A DNA stretch of 64,000 nucleotides from Streptomyces tanashiensis (GCF_014648895.1 NZ_BMRZ01000003.1:992001-1056000), one strand, 5' to 3'; numbered from the stretch's first letter, positions 1-8,936 are shown. Program-made: numbers and translations. Notes: generated by a model from the letters alone, not told the origin.

Positions 1-740
1 GAGCCCCGGACCAGGGACGAGGAGCGGCGCATCGAGGAGAGGGCGCCCTGGCCCTCGATCACGGCCGCCGCCGGGGCCAGGCTGAACTTCACCCAGATCC
101 ACAGGGCGAGCGGCAGGGTGACCGTCGCGCCCGCGAGCGCCAGGAACGGCGCGATCAGCGGGCCGGTCTCGATCGCGAGCAGCGCCACGGTCAGGGCGAC
201 GAAGGCGACCAGGAACAGGACGGCCGGGAGCAGCAGCGCCACCGAGGTCAGCAGGACGGTGCCGAAGACGGCCGGTGTCCGGGACCAGGCCCGGCGCCAG
301 ACCGCGCGGAAGGTCGTGGGACGGCCGAGGACCGCCTCCTGGACCACGGCCGGGCAGGCGGCTGCCACGACGGTGTTGGCGACGAGGATCGCGATCATGG
401 CGGCGAGCCAGACGCAGACGAAGGCGGTGATCAGCGGCCGGACGTCCTCCCAGCGGGGCTCCTGGCCCGCCGGCAGGTCGAACACGGCGGGGAAGGCGTC
501 GCCGACGGCCGCGTAGGCGATGCCGACCGCCGCGCCGACGATCAGGATCGCGACGCCGTAGACGGCTCCCGCCACCCCGAGCAGTTGCTTCCAGTAGCGG
601 CCGAACGTGGCGAAGGCGCCGGTCAGGATCGTGCTGAAGCCGACCGGCGCCAGGGGTATCACGCCCGGCTTCGGCGGCGGGGGCGGCGGCGGATAGCCGT
701 AGCCGTAGGGCGGTCCTGGCGGACCTGGGGGATACGTCAT
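1..740 (-). CDS. Pro/Gly-rich N-terminal multi-pass membrane protein, 3' end cut by window edge
   Basis: Reading from ATG at 740 gives an open frame to the window edge (246 codons, no stop). The N-terminus is a Pro/Gly/Tyr-rich cytoplasmic tail (about residues 1-25), followed by 'GVIPLAPVGFSTILTGAF', a hydrophobic segment around 45-65, a longer one near 95-120, and two close hydrophobic segments around 155-205. The layout matches the actinobacterial membrane proteins often annotated as glycerophosphoryl diester phosphodiesterase membrane-domain or DUF7847-like; that family name is from memory. No catalytic motif is visible and the function is unknown. It is divergent from the SMR pump gene with 63 bases between start codons. 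Confidence 0.75.
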   Translation of the reverse strand, partial: MTYPPGPPGPPYGYGYPPPPPPPKPGVIPLAPVGFSTILTGAFATFGRYWKQLLGVAGAVYGVAILIVGAAVGIAYAAVGDAFPAVFDLPAGQEPRWEDVRPLITAFVCVWLAAMIAILVANTVVAAACPAVVQEAVLGRPTTFRAVWRRAWSRTPAVFGTVLLTSVALLLPAVLFLVAFVALTVALLAIETGPLIAPFLALAGATVTLPLALWIWVKFSLAPAAAVIEGQGALSSMRRSSSLVRG

Positions 741-767
741 GCGGGACACCGTATCGGGGGCCGTTGC

Positions 768-801
768 GTACACCCGTACGCACCGTTGGGTACGCTCGTA
801 C
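768..801. promoter_or_regulatory. Twin palindromic operators before the SMR-tetR operon
   Basis: Two copies of GTAC-N4-GTAC occur at 768-779 and 790-801. They are 22 bases apart start to start, about two helical turns. The second lies over a TACGCT hexamer (791-796) that sits 13 bases before the ATG at 804, as a -10 box of a leaderless gene would. The likely ligand is the TetR encoded by the second gene of the operon (inference). Confidence 0.6.
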
Positions 802-803
802 AC

Positions 804-1124
804 ATGGGCTACGGACTGCTTGCGGGCGCCATCGCGGCGGAGATACTCGCCACCACCTCCATGAAGTACAGCGAGGGCTTCACGAAGCTCTGGCCCTCCC
901 TCGTCACCGGCGCGGGCTATCTCATCGCCTTCGCGCTCCTCGCCCAGGCGCTCAAGACGCTCCAGGTCGGCACCGCCTACGCCATCTGGTCCGGGGTCGG
1001 CACCGCCGCCGTCGCCGTCATCGGCTTCCTCTTCCTCGGCGAGAGCCTCAACGCCGCCAAGATCGCCGGAATCGTCCTCATCATCGCCGGGGTCGCCGTA
1101 CTCAACCTGGGCGGCGCGCACTGA
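804..1124 (+). CDS. SMR-family small multidrug efflux protein
   Basis: A 106-residue protein with four hydrophobic helices and the family-typical start '[20 protein letters not shown]', including the membrane-embedded Glu13 that binds protons and cationic drugs in EmrE-type transporters. Length fits the family (about 105-110). It would export lipophilic cations in exchange for protons as a dimer in the cytoplasmic membrane. There is no clear Shine-Dalgarno site; a TACGCT hexamer 13 bases upstream suggests a leaderless message, which fixes the start at 804. The stop overlaps the start of the TetR gene (TGATG), so the two are cotranslated. Substrate range cannot be read from sequence; guanidinium export is an alternative. 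Confidence 0.9.
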   Translation: MGYGLLAGAIAAEILATTSMKYSEGFTKLWPSLVTGAGYLIAFALLAQALKTLQVGTAYAIWSGVGTAAVAVIGFLFLGESLNAAKIAGIVLIIAGVAVLNLGGAH

Positions 1125-1726
1125 TGGCCCGGCCCCGGAGGTACGACCCCGGGCGGCGCGAGCGGATCGTCGACGCCGCCCTCGCCGTCGTCGGGCGCGC
1201 CGGGATCGGCGGCCTCAGCCACCGCACGGTGGCCGCGGAGGCCGACGTGCCGCTCGGCTCCACCACGTACCACTTCGCCTCCCTCGACGAACTCCTCGTC
1301 GCGGCGCTCCGCAAGGCCAACGAGGGCTTCGGGCGGCTGCTCCGCGAGCACCCCGCCCTCACCGACCCGGACACCCGGCTCGCCGTCGCGCTCGCCCGGC
1401 TCCTGGGGGAGTGGCTGGGCGGCGAACGCGCCCGCGTGGAGCTGGAGTACGAGCTCTACCTCGCCGCCCTGCGGCGCCCCGCCCTGCGCCCGGTCGCCGC
1501 CGAGTGGACCGAGTCCGTCGTCGCCGCCCTGGCCCACCGCACCGACCCCGTGAGCGCCCGGGCCCTGGTCGCCGTCATGGACGGCATCTGCCTCCAGGTC
1601 CTGCTCACCGACGGCCGCTACGACGAGGAGTACGCGCGCGTGATCCTCGCGCGGGTCCTGAACGAAGGACCGAAGTCACCGCCCGCGGGCTCGTCGGAAC
1701 CGCCGACGGACTCGACCGACACCTGA
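1124..1726 (+). CDS. TetR-family transcriptional regulator
   Basis: A 200-residue one-component regulator. The N-terminal helix-turn-helix is clear at about residues 8-55 ('[20 protein letters not shown]', then '[21 protein letters not shown]'), and the rest is a variable helical ligand domain. The ATG at 1124 overlaps the stop of the SMR gene, so expression is translationally coupled. Such pairing usually means the regulator represses the pump and itself and is released by a pump substrate. The twin GTAC-N4-GTAC palindromes at 768-801 are the obvious candidate operators. The C-terminal 20 residues are Pro/Ser/Thr-rich and likely disordered. Confidence 0.9.
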   Translation: MARPRRYDPGRRERIVDAALAVVGRAGIGGLSHRTVAAEADVPLGSTTYHFASLDELLVAALRKANEGFGRLLREHPALTDPDTRLAVALARLLGEWLGGERARVELEYELYLAALRRPALRPVAAEWTESVVAALAHRTDPVSARALVAVMDGICLQVLLTDGRYDEEYARVILARVLNEGPKSPPAGSSEPPTDSTDT

Positions 1727-1770
1727 GACCGGTTGGCCCGGGCGGGGACCCGCCGGTTAGGTTTTCCGTC

Positions 1771-2754
1771 ATGACCACTGCTCCTCGCACCACCGGCGCC
1801 GTCGCCGCCGGCCTCGCCACCATCGCCGGCGACGGCACCGTTCTCGACACCTGGTTCCCCGCCCCCGAGCTGACCGAAGCCGCCGGCCCCGCCGGCACCG
1901 AGCGCCTCGGCGCCGACGAGGCCGTCAACGCCCTCGGCGAAGGCGCCGCCAAGGCCCTCGGCGTGGACGCCCGCCGCGGCGTCGAGGTGGTCGCCGTCCG
2001 TACCGTCATCGCCTCGCTCGACGAGAAGCCGCTCGACGCCCACGACGCCTACCTGCGCCTCCACCTGCTGAGCCACCGGCTGGTCAAGCCGCACGGCCAG
2101 AGCCTGGACGGCGTCTTCGGCCTGCTCGCCAACGTCGCCTGGACCTCGCTCGGTCCGGTCGCCGTCGACGACATCGAGAAGGTCCGGCTCAACGCCCGCG
2201 CCGAGGGCCTGCACCTCCAGGTGACCTCGATCGACAAGTTCCCGCGCATGACCGACTACGTCGTGCCCGCCGGGGTCCGCGTCGCCGACGCCGACCGCGT
2301 CCGCCTCGGCGCCCACCTCGCCGCCGGCACCACCGTCATGCACGAGGGCTTCGTCAACTTCAACGCCGGCACCCTCGGCACCTCGATGGTCGAGGGCCGC
2401 ATCTCCGCCGGTGTCGTCGTCGGCAACGGCTCCGACATCGGCGGCGGCGCCTCCACCATGGGCACGCTCTCCGGCGGCGGCAACGTCGTCATCTCGATCG
2501 GCGAGCGCTGCCTGATCGGCGCCGAGGCGGGCGTCGGCATCGCCCTGGGCGACGAGTGCGTCGTCGAGGCCGGTCTGTACGTCACGGCCGGCACCCGGGT
2601 CACGATGCCCGACGGCCAGGTCGTCAAGGCCCGCGAGCTCTCCGGAGCCTCGAACATCCTCTTCCGCCGCAACTCGGTCACCGGTGCCGTCGAGGCCCGC
2701 CCGAACAACGCGGTCTGGGGCGGCCTGAACGACATCCTGCACAGCCACAACTGA
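1771..2754 (+). CDS. dapD: 2,3,4,5-tetrahydropyridine-2,6-dicarboxylate N-succinyltransferase
   Basis: A 327-residue protein matching the actinobacterial DapD type. The N-terminal half has '[20 protein letters not shown]' and '[20 protein letters not shown]'; the C-terminal half is a left-handed beta-helix of hexapeptide repeats ('[20 protein letters not shown]'-type, '[20 protein letters not shown]'). It transfers succinyl from succinyl-CoA to tetrahydrodipicolinate in the cytoplasm, in the succinylase branch to meso-diaminopimelate and lysine. It is monocistronic here: the other dap gene in the window is on the opposite strand and separated by a small secreted peptide gene. ATG at 1771 is the natural start, 44 bases after the TetR gene stop. 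Confidence 0.95.
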   Translation: MTTAPRTTGAVAAGLATIAGDGTVLDTWFPAPELTEAAGPAGTERLGADEAVNALGEGAAKALGVDARRGVEVVAVRTVIASLDEKPLDAHDAYLRLHLLSHRLVKPHGQSLDGVFGLLANVAWTSLGPVAVDDIEKVRLNARAEGLHLQVTSIDKFPRMTDYVVPAGVRVADADRVRLGAHLAAGTTVMHEGFVNFNAGTLGTSMVEGRISAGVVVGNGSDIGGGASTMGTLSGGGNVVISIGERCLIGAEAGVGIALGDECVVEAGLYVTAGTRVTMPDGQVVKARELSGASNILFRRNSVTGAVEARPNNAVWGGLNDILHSHN

Positions 2755-2835
2755 TGCCGGGCCGGTGACTCCGCGTCCGGGGCTCCGTTAAGCAGGACGC
2801 AGAGTCACTGCACGCGGACGAGGCGAGGAGCCGGC

Positions 2836-3045
2836 ATGAGGACGAGGTCCACGGTCACCGGAGTGCTCACGGCGGCGGCGGTCCTGCTGCCGGCCGGCAC
2901 GGCCGCGGCGGACGAGACGCACAGCCACTCGCACAACGGGCCGAACGTCTCGCTGATCTCCACCGGGCAGATCGACGACCCGCTGGAGGACGTCCTGGAG
3001 CACGCCGCGATCCTCGGTCACACCACGACCAGCGACTCCGCCTGA
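2836..3045 (+). CDS. Small secreted peptide with a DDPLEDVLEH motif
   Basis: A 69-residue preprotein. Residues 1-25 form a signal peptide (basic MRTRS start, hydrophobic core, cleavage likely after 'TAAA'). The mature part is about 44 residues, starts with a short His/Ser run ('ETHSHSHN') and carries an acidic motif 'GQIDDPLEDVLEH'. The start has a good ribosome site (GAGGAG about 7 bases upstream). I do not recognise a characterised family, although short Streptomyces secreted peptides with a similar acidic core exist in my memory. The last 28 bases overlap the 3' end of the convergent dapA gene, so the C-terminus 'TTTSDSA' is constrained by dapA codons. Confidence 0.7.
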   Translation: MRTRSTVTGVLTAAAVLLPAGTAAADETHSHSHNGPNVSLISTGQIDDPLEDVLEHAAILGHTTTSDSA

Positions 3046-3908
3046 ACCAGCGCCTCGTGCGCCGCCCGCAGCCCGTCGGCCGCCTCCCGGCCGGCGGGCT
3101 GCAGGGGTTCCCGCAGCGGGCCGCCGAGCAGCGCCTTCACGGTCACCGTGCCCGGCAGGCCCGCGGCCATCATCAGCTCGGCCAGCGGCAGCGTGCGGGC
3201 GTTGAGCCGGGCCGCGCCCGCGGTGTCGCCCGCGTCGAAGGCGTCGAGGACCGCGCGCAGCTGACGCGGCGCCACGTTCGCCACCGTACTGACGTATCCC
3301 GCGCCGCCCACCGCGTACAGCGGGAGGTTCAGCTCCTCGCAGCCCGAGTAGTACGCGAGTCCCGTCTCCGCGATCAGCCGGGCCGAGCCCAGCAGGTCGT
3401 ACGAGCAGTCCTTGACCGCCACGATCCGCGGGTGCCGGGCGAGCCGGCGCATCGTCGCGGGCTCGACCCGGGTGCCGGTGCGGCCGGGGATGTCGTAGAC
3501 CATCACCGGAAGACCGGTCGCGTCCGCGACCCTCAGGAAGTGCGCCTCGACGGCCGCCTGCGGGGGACGGCTGTAGTACGGGGTGACGACGAGCAGCCCG
3601 TCCGCCCCCGCCTCCTCGGCCTGCCGGGCGAGCTCGGCCGTGTGCCGGGTGTCGGCGGTGCCCACCCCCGCGAGGACCGAGGGGCCGGGGCCGACGGCCT
3701 CGCGGACGGCGCGGACGAGCGCGGCCTTCTCGGCGTCGGTGGTGGTCGGGGACTCGCCCGTCGTGCCGTTGAGGACCAGACCGTCGCAGCCCTCCGCGAC
3801 GAGCCGGGCGGCGAGGTCCCCCGCCGCGTCCGGGTCCAGCGCGCCGGTGGGGGTGAACGGGGTGACCATCGCGCAGAGGGCGCGCCCGAAGGGGCGTTCA
3901 GTGTTCAT
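3018..3908 (-). CDS. dapA: 4-hydroxy-tetrahydrodipicolinate synthase (DapA family)
   Basis: A 296-residue class I aldolase-type TIM barrel. Seen directly: the pyruvate-binding 'NGTTGES' (47-53), 'YDIPGRTG' with proton-relay Tyr138, and Schiff-base Lys166 in 'AVKDCSYD'. It would condense pyruvate with aspartate semialdehyde in the cytoplasm as the first committed step of lysine synthesis. Arg142 after the Gly in 'IPGRTG' is the residue usual in true DHDPS, which favours this over other members of the aldolase superfamily. It is divergent from the SDR gene at 4041 and not in an operon with dapD, so a catabolic DapA-like paralogue remains possible. Start ATG at 3908. Confidence 0.85.
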   Translation of the reverse strand: MNTERPFGRALCAMVTPFTPTGALDPDAAGDLAARLVAEGCDGLVLNGTTGESPTTTDAEKAALVRAVREAVGPGPSVLAGVGTADTRHTAELARQAEEAGADGLLVVTPYYSRPPQAAVEAHFLRVADATGLPVMVYDIPGRTGTRVEPATMRRLARHPRIVAVKDCSYDLLGSARLIAETGLAYYSGCEELNLPLYAVGGAGYVSTVANVAPRQLRAVLDAFDAGDTAGAARLNARTLPLAELMMAAGLPGTVTVKALLGGPLREPLQPAGREAADGLRAAHEALVQAESLVVV

Positions 3909-4040
3909 TCGAGAAGTCTGTGCGGAAGCGACCGTGAAGGTCCACTTAGATCTGCTTGGTTCGAGGATTCAGTTTCTGTGAACGATGGCGTCTGGCATGA
4001 TCGGCCGGGCGCGACAGGGGGACATGGAGAGCAGCACAGC

Positions 4041-4796
4041 ATGAGCGCACACAGCACGGCCGCCGGACAGCGCGTCGCACTCGTCACCGGCTCGTCCTCG
4101 GGCATCGGAGCAGCCGTCGCCCGACGGCTCGCCGAGGCCGGTTTCCGGGTCGTCGTCAACTCCGCGCGGTCGGCCGAAGCGGGTGAGGCCCTCGCCGCCG
4201 CACTGCCGGACGCCGTCTACGTCCGGGCCGACGTCTCCGACGAGGCCCAGGCCGCGGGGCTCGTCGAGGCCGCGGTGGAGGCGTACGGCCGCCTCGACCT
4301 CCTCGTCAACTGCGCGGGCACCACCCGGTTCATCCCGCACGACGACCTCGAAGCCGCCTCGCCCGAGGTCTGGCGCCACCTCTACGACGTCAACGTCATC
4401 GGCGTCTGGCAGACGATCACCGCCGCCGTCCCGCACCTGCGGAAGACCCGCGGCGCCGTCGTGACCGTCTCCTCCCAGGCCGGCGTCCGGCCGGGCGGCA
4501 GCTCCATCCCGTACGCCGTCTCCAAGGCCGCCGTCAACCACATGACGAAGCTCCTGGCCAAGACCCTCGGCCCCGACATCCGCGTCAACGCGGTCGCGCC
4601 CGGCCTCATCGACACCCCCTGGTTCGACGGGGTGGACGGCGCCGACGCCGCCAAGGAGCACGTGGCCGGGGCCGTCCCGCTGCGCCGCGTCGGCCGCCCG
4701 GAGGACATCGCAGGCGCCGTCTTCGACCTCGCCCACGCCTCGTACATCACCGGCGAGGTGCTCCTCGTCGACGGCGGCGGGCATCTCCTCGGCTAG
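4041..4796 (+). CDS. SDR-family NAD(P)-dependent oxidoreductase
   Basis: A 251-residue classical short-chain dehydrogenase. Motifs: cofactor loop 'TGSSSGIG' (16-23), 'NCAG' (90-93), catalytic Ser144, Tyr158 and Lys162 ('YAVSK'), and 'VNAVAPGLIDTPW' after the active site. An Asn-Ser-Ala after beta-2 does not allow a safe NAD versus NADP call. The substrate is unknown; the fold fits a 3-oxoacyl reductase or sugar/alcohol dehydrogenase. It is divergent from dapA with a 132-base spacer, and a strong hairpin begins at its stop codon. Confidence 0.88.
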   Translation: MSAHSTAAGQRVALVTGSSSGIGAAVARRLAEAGFRVVVNSARSAEAGEALAAALPDAVYVRADVSDEAQAAGLVEAAVEAYGRLDLLVNCAGTTRFIPHDDLEAASPEVWRHLYDVNVIGVWQTITAAVPHLRKTRGAVVTVSSQAGVRPGGSSIPYAVSKAAVNHMTKLLAKTLGPDIRVNAVAPGLIDTPWFDGVDGADAAKEHVAGAVPLRRVGRPEDIAGAVFDLAHASYITGEVLLVDGGGHLLG

Positions 4797-4884
4797 GGCC
4801 TGTCCGGCGATCAGGGCCGGGGCCGCGGCGCGCCGGACAGGCCCTGGAGGGCCGGCGGGGCGCGCCGGACAGGCCTAGAGGGCC
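4796..4884. terminator. Bidirectional hairpin plus 32-bp repeat between convergent genes
   Basis: A 14-bp perfect stem is formed by GGGCCTGTCCGGCG (4796-4809) and its complement (4831-4844). A direct copy of the right arm plus flank recurs with a 32-base period (4829-4853 and 4861-4884). The second copy covers the stop codon of the GNAT gene on the minus strand. It probably terminates both the SDR and the GNAT transcript. Confidence 0.7.
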
Positions 4885-5318
4885 AGCTTGAAGCCGTCGT
4901 GGCTGCGCGCGAAGCCCAGCGAGGCGTAGAAGCGGTGGGCGTCCGTCCGCCGCTTGTCGCTGGTCAGCTGGACGAGCGCGCAGCCCCGCTCCTTCGCCCG
5001 CGCCACGGCCCGCTCCATCAGCTCGCGGCCGAGCCCGCCGCCGCGTCGGTCGGCCCTGATCCGGACCGCCTCGATCAGGGCCCGCTCGGCGCCGCCCTTG
5101 CCGAGGCCCGGGATGTACGTGGCCTGGAGGCAGCCCAGGACGAGATCACCGTCCACCAGGACCAGCATCTCGTTGCGCGGATCGCCCTGGATGTCCGCGA
5201 AGGCCCGCTCGTACGCCTCGGTCACGCGGACCGAACCGGGGTCCACGACCCTGTCCTCGTCGGCGAGCAGGGCGAGGACGGCGGGCAGTTCGGCGCGGCA
5301 GGCGGGGCGAAGGATCAT
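4875..5318 (-). CDS. GNAT-family N-acetyltransferase
   Basis: A 147-residue single GNAT domain. Motif A is visible as 'VRIRADRRGGGLGRELMERA' (about 85-104), including the R-x-x-G-x-G/A acetyl-CoA pyrophosphate loop, and motif B as 'AHRFYASLGFARSHDGFKL' at the C-terminus. The start 'MILRPACRAELPAVLALLAD' fits the family. It acetylates an amine using acetyl-CoA; the substrate is not predictable. The ATG at 5318 gives the normal length. The gene stands alone between the hairpin at 4796 and the nuclease terminator at 5376. Confidence 0.85.
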   Translation of the reverse strand: MILRPACRAELPAVLALLADEDRVVDPGSVRVTEAYERAFADIQGDPRNEMLVLVDGDLVLGCLQATYIPGLGKGGAERALIEAVRIRADRRGGGLGRELMERAVARAKERGCALVQLTSDKRRTDAHRFYASLGFARSHDGFKLAL

Positions 5319-5375
5319 GGCGCGAAGTCTCCCAGCCGGCGCCGTCCGTGGCTCGTGGGGGCCGGGTGCGGCGGT

Positions 5376-5408
5376 ACACGCCCGCGCTCGGTCCGAGCGC
5401 GGGCGTGT
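5376..5408 (-). terminator. Perfect 15-bp stem terminator after the nuclease gene
   Basis: Bases 5376-5390 and 5394-5408 form a perfect 15-bp stem with a 3-base loop. It lies 15 bases past the stop of the nuclease gene on the minus strand. There is no T-run, as is normal in high-GC actinomycetes. Confidence 0.8.
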
Positions 5409-5422
5409 GACGGGGCGGGGCG

Positions 5423-7261
5423 TCAGGGGCGGAAGCGCAGGACCTGCGGGTCGTGGTCGCTGTCCTGGTCGGCGAACTCCGCGTTGATGTGGACGCTGTC
5501 GTACTCGAAGTGGTGGACGCCCGGGCTGGTCAGGATCTGGTCGAGGACCTGGCTGTTGCCCTGGTACACGTACGAGTAGCGCTCGCTGCGCGGCAGCGAC
5601 TTCACGGCCGGGTACAGCACGTCGCCGTCGGTCAGCGCCTCCGTCGTCCCGGAGAACTCGAAGTCGTTGATGTCTCCGACGACCAGGACGTCGGCCTGCT
5701 TCTCCAGGGCGACGATGTCCTTCACGAAGGCGTTGACGGCCTGCGCCTGGAGCAGACGCTTCGCCTCGGAGGAACGGTTCGGCGGCTGGTGGTGCGAGAC
5801 GATGGACTCGTCGCCGCCCTTCGAGCCGAAGTGGTTGGCGATCACGAAGACCGTGCGGCCGCGGAAGACGAACTCGCCCGCGAGCGGCTTGCGGCTGGCC
5901 TCCCAGGCGGCGTTCGACGGGTCGATGCGGCCGGGGGAGAGGGTCAGCGCGGCGCGGCCCTTCGAGCCCGTCACGGCGGTGGCGGTGGTCGCGTCGCCGC
6001 CCGCGCGGTCCGTGAAGGAGACCCGCTCGGGGTTGAAGAGGAAGACCTGACGGATGTTGCCGCCGGGCTCGCCGCCGTCCTTGCCGTTCTCCGGGTCGAC
6101 CGAGCGCCACTCGTACGCCGGGCCGCCGGCCGCGACTATCGCGTCCGTGAACTTCTTGACGGTCTGGTCGGCGGCGACCGTGCCGTCGTTCTTCGCGCCG
6201 TTGTTGTCCTGGATCTCCTCCAGGGCCAGGATGTCGGGCGAGGCGAGGTTGTCGACGACCGCCTTGGCGAGGGCGTCGAACTTCTCCTGCGGGTCGGTCG
6301 GGTCGAGGTTCTCGACGTTGTACGTCGCCACGGCCAGCTCGTTCTTGTGCTGCTTGTCCGTGGTCTCGCGCTCCAGGCCCTTGTCCTCGACCTTGCCGAG
6401 CGTGCGGGCCGTCAGCGTGTAGCCGCCGAACTGGTTGAAGTCGAGCGGGCCCTCGGTCGTGCCCGTCAGCCAGTCGCCGACGTTCGCCTTCGGGAAGGGC
6501 TGCTGGGCGATCGGGGTCAGCGACTGGATCTGGAGGCGGCCGGTGTTCTGGGACTCGTACGAGCCGTAGACCGTGCCGCCGCGCCAGTTGCGGTTCTCCC
6601 AGGGCTTCACCGTCACCCAGAGCTCGGAGTACGGGTCGGTGGCGCCGACCACCCGCGAGGTGCCGACGCGGACGTTGGTGCCCTCCAGGGACTCGTAGTA
6701 GTCCAGGGCGTACGTCTCCGGGTCCAGCGTCAGGCCGTTGATCGAGCCGCCGGCGGCCGGGTCGCCCTCCGGGGTGTACTCGTCGGGGACGGACCAAGGG
6801 GCGATCGTCACCGGGGCCGGGACCGGGTTGTCCTTCGACACCACGGTGACCACGGGCTTGGAGATCTGGGTCAGGGACTGGTTGCCCGAGTTCAGGCCGC
6901 CGGGGACGTACTCGGTGACCGTGCCGTTCAGGCTGACAGCGTCGCCGACGGCGACGGTCGGGACGGAGCTGGTGAAGACGAAGATGCCTTCGCTGGTGGC
7001 CGGGTTCGCGTCCGCCTCCGGGTCCTGGATCCAGAATCCGCGCGAGCCGTAGGTGCGGACGCCGGTGACGATGCCCGTGACGCCGGTGACCTGCTTGCCG
7101 ACGAGGGGGGAGACGCGCGTCGTGCCCTGGATGTCGTGGACGCGGACGCCGGCGGCGGCGTCCTCCGCCGCGGCGCTCGACGAGCCGGCGAGCAGACCGG
7201 CGGCGAGGGCGGAGGCGACGAGCGCGGAGACCGCGGCGAATCTCGGTATGGACGAAGACAT
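5423..7261 (-). CDS. Secreted endonuclease/exonuclease/phosphatase-fold nuclease (ExeM-like)
   Basis: A 612-residue exported protein. Residues 1-32 are a signal peptide. Residues of about 38-150 form an OB-like domain often found ahead of extracellular nucleases ('DIQGTTRVSPLVGKQVTGV'). The C-terminal half is an EEP (DNase I-like) domain: 'ATYNVENLDP', 'ILALEEIQDNNG' with the metal-binding Glu, 'NHFGSKGGDE', 'VVGDINDFE' and the terminal 'DQDSDHDPQV' with the catalytic Asp-His pair. It would degrade extracellular DNA or phosphoester substrates for phosphate or nucleotide scavenging. A good promoter lies upstream on the minus strand. Single gene, closed by a perfect hairpin. Confidence 0.88.
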   Translation of the reverse strand: MSSSIPRFAAVSALVASALAAGLLAGSSSAAAEDAAAGVRVHDIQGTTRVSPLVGKQVTGVTGIVTGVRTYGSRGFWIQDPEADANPATSEGIFVFTSSVPTVAVGDAVSLNGTVTEYVPGGLNSGNQSLTQISKPVVTVVSKDNPVPAPVTIAPWSVPDEYTPEGDPAAGGSINGLTLDPETYALDYYESLEGTNVRVGTSRVVGATDPYSELWVTVKPWENRNWRGGTVYGSYESQNTGRLQIQSLTPIAQQPFPKANVGDWLTGTTEGPLDFNQFGGYTLTARTLGKVEDKGLERETTDKQHKNELAVATYNVENLDPTDPQEKFDALAKAVVDNLASPDILALEEIQDNNGAKNDGTVAADQTVKKFTDAIVAAGGPAYEWRSVDPENGKDGGEPGGNIRQVFLFNPERVSFTDRAGGDATTATAVTGSKGRAALTLSPGRIDPSNAAWEASRKPLAGEFVFRGRTVFVIANHFGSKGGDESIVSHHQPPNRSSEAKRLLQAQAVNAFVKDIVALEKQADVLVVGDINDFEFSGTTEALTDGDVLYPAVKSLPRSERYSYVYQGNSQVLDQILTSPGVHHFEYDSVHINAEFADQDSDHDPQVLRFRP

Positions 7262-7312
7262 CAGAGGCTCCGAGGGTGCTTGGAGGATCGGCAGATGAAT
7301 CTACGCGCGTCA

Positions 7313-7341
7313 ATCTCTTGTGAGAGCACTGCACTTGTCAA
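7313..7341 (-). promoter_or_regulatory. Consensus-like promoter for the secreted nuclease gene
   Basis: On the minus strand TTGACA (7341-7336) is followed after 17 bases by AGAGAT (7318-7313), ending 52 bases before the ATG at 7261. A CTCTTG/CAAGAG inverted repeat overlaps the same stretch. No clear direct PHO-box repeat was seen. Confidence 0.55.
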
Positions 7342-7472
7342 GAGTCGACGGGTGTACGAAGGCTGACGGGCACGTGAACCGGCGGACGGGGTCCCGGATG
7401 CGTCTACCCTGAAGGACCGCTCGTTGAGCCCGTATCGCCTTCACCCACGCACGCGTCGAGGAGACCCCCCAG

Positions 7473-8936
7473 ATGTCAGCGGAGCACCCCACCCTTCCCC
7501 CCGTTCGGCTGCGTGCGGACGCGGAGCTGGCGCGGGACGCCCTGGCCGCCCCCCTCCTCGCCCAGGCGGTCCGGCTCGCCCGCTGGGCCGGGCCCGAGAC
7601 CCGGGTCGACGCGGGCGGCGAGCTCGTCGACGAGCAACTCCCCGAGGCCGCCGAGGTCCTGGGCCTCACCGACGACGAGGACGGCGAGACCTGGGCCGGC
7701 GACGCCTGGCGGCTCGCCGTCGACACGGGCCTCGTCGCCGTCGAGGACGGCGAGGAGCGCGAGGACGCCGACCTCCCCGGCCGGGCCGGACCCGGCGAGA
7801 ACCTCGCGCTGGTCACGGGCGGTTCGCCCCAGGACGTCCTCGGTCTCTGGCTGGACGGGTTCGACGCCGTCTTCGCCGACGCCGTCGCCCCCGTCCTGGA
7901 CGACCTCGACGCGATCGTTGGCGAGGACGGCGAGATCGACTTCGAGGCGCTCGACTGGGACCCCGAGGTGGAGGCCGACTTCCTGGAGGGCGTCCTCGGC
8001 AACCTCTACCTGCTGACCGTCAGCGAGGGCGGAGCCGGCGAGGGCCCCGTGCCGCTGCCCGCGCTCGCCGCGTCGATGGTCGTCCCCGACGACATGGGCG
8101 AGCCCACCGACGACGTCCTGGAACAGGTCTCGGACGCGATGATGCGGCTCGACGAGCAGTTCCGGCTGCTCGAACCGATCGGACTCGTCGACTACCAGCC
8201 CGTCGACGAGGCCCTGATGGCCGAGGAGGGCGAGGAGCCCGCCCCGCCCGTCGACGACGAGGACGTCACCCGCTACGGCATGGTCCGGCTCACCCCGCTC
8301 GGGCTCTACGGCGTCCGGGCCCGGATGCTGGAGGCCGGCGTGGACGCGCCCGCCGTCGGCGACCTGACGGACAAGGGCGCCGACGCGCTCCTCGACGGGA
8401 TCGCCGGCTACCCGGAGGCCGCCGCCCGCGAGGAGACCGCCGCCTGGCTGGCCGGCCGCGACGCGCTCGACGCCGCCCGCGAGCTGCTGCACGCCGCCCG
8501 GGGCGCCGACGCGGGCTCCCCGCTCCGCCGCCTCCACTGCCAGCAGACCCTCTCCCTCGTGGGCGCCGAGGCGGAGCCCGCCGTACGGGAGGTCCTCGAC
8601 GACGCGGAACTCGGCGGCCTCGCCCGGGTCTGGCTCGCCGAGCGCGGCGCGTCGGACGTGCCCGCGCCCCCGGAGGCGATGATCTTCTGGCTGGCGATCG
8701 ACACGATCGCGGCCCAGCTCGACTCGGACGGGGACCTGGAGGAACTCCAGGAGCTGATCGAGGGCCTGACCGGCCGCCACGGCGGCTTCTTCGAGGCGGC
8801 CTGGCGGGTCGAGCACCCGGCGACGGCGGAGGTCCTGGAGGCCATGGGCCGCCTGCACCGGGACAAGACCGCGGCGAAGGAGGCCCGCAAGGCCGCCTTC
8901 AAGGCCCGTTCCCGCGCGGGGGCGTCGGGTTCCTGA
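7473..8936 (+). CDS. Acidic conserved actinobacterial protein of unknown function
   Basis: A 487-residue cytoplasmic protein, strongly acidic (many D/E runs such as 'DDEDGETWAGD' and 'EEGEEPAPPVDDED'), with no signal peptide or membrane segment. It begins after a clear GAGGAG site at 7458-7463. A segment 'TRYGMVRLTPLGLYGVRARM' looks like the wing of a winged-helix fold. The C-terminal 30 residues switch to a basic, probably helical tail ('DKTAAKEARKAAFKARSRAG'). I do not recognise a functional family. Its stop codon lies in the first unit of a short tandem repeat (8928-9016). It is divergent from the nuclease gene; the two share a 211-base intergenic region. Confidence 0.8.
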   Translation: MSAEHPTLPPVRLRADAELARDALAAPLLAQAVRLARWAGPETRVDAGGELVDEQLPEAAEVLGLTDDEDGETWAGDAWRLAVDTGLVAVEDGEEREDADLPGRAGPGENLALVTGGSPQDVLGLWLDGFDAVFADAVAPVLDDLDAIVGEDGEIDFEALDWDPEVEADFLEGVLGNLYLLTVSEGGAGEGPVPLPALAASMVVPDDMGEPTDDVLEQVSDAMMRLDEQFRLLEPIGLVDYQPVDEALMAEEGEEPAPPVDDEDVTRYGMVRLTPLGLYGVRARMLEAGVDAPAVGDLTDKGADALLDGIAGYPEAAAREETAAWLAGRDALDAARELLHAARGADAGSPLRRLHCQQTLSLVGAEAEPAVREVLDDAELGGLARVWLAERGASDVPAPPEAMIFWLAIDTIAAQLDSDGDLEELQELIEGLTGRHGGFFEAAWRVEHPATAEVLEAMGRLHRDKTAAKEARKAAFKARSRAGASGS

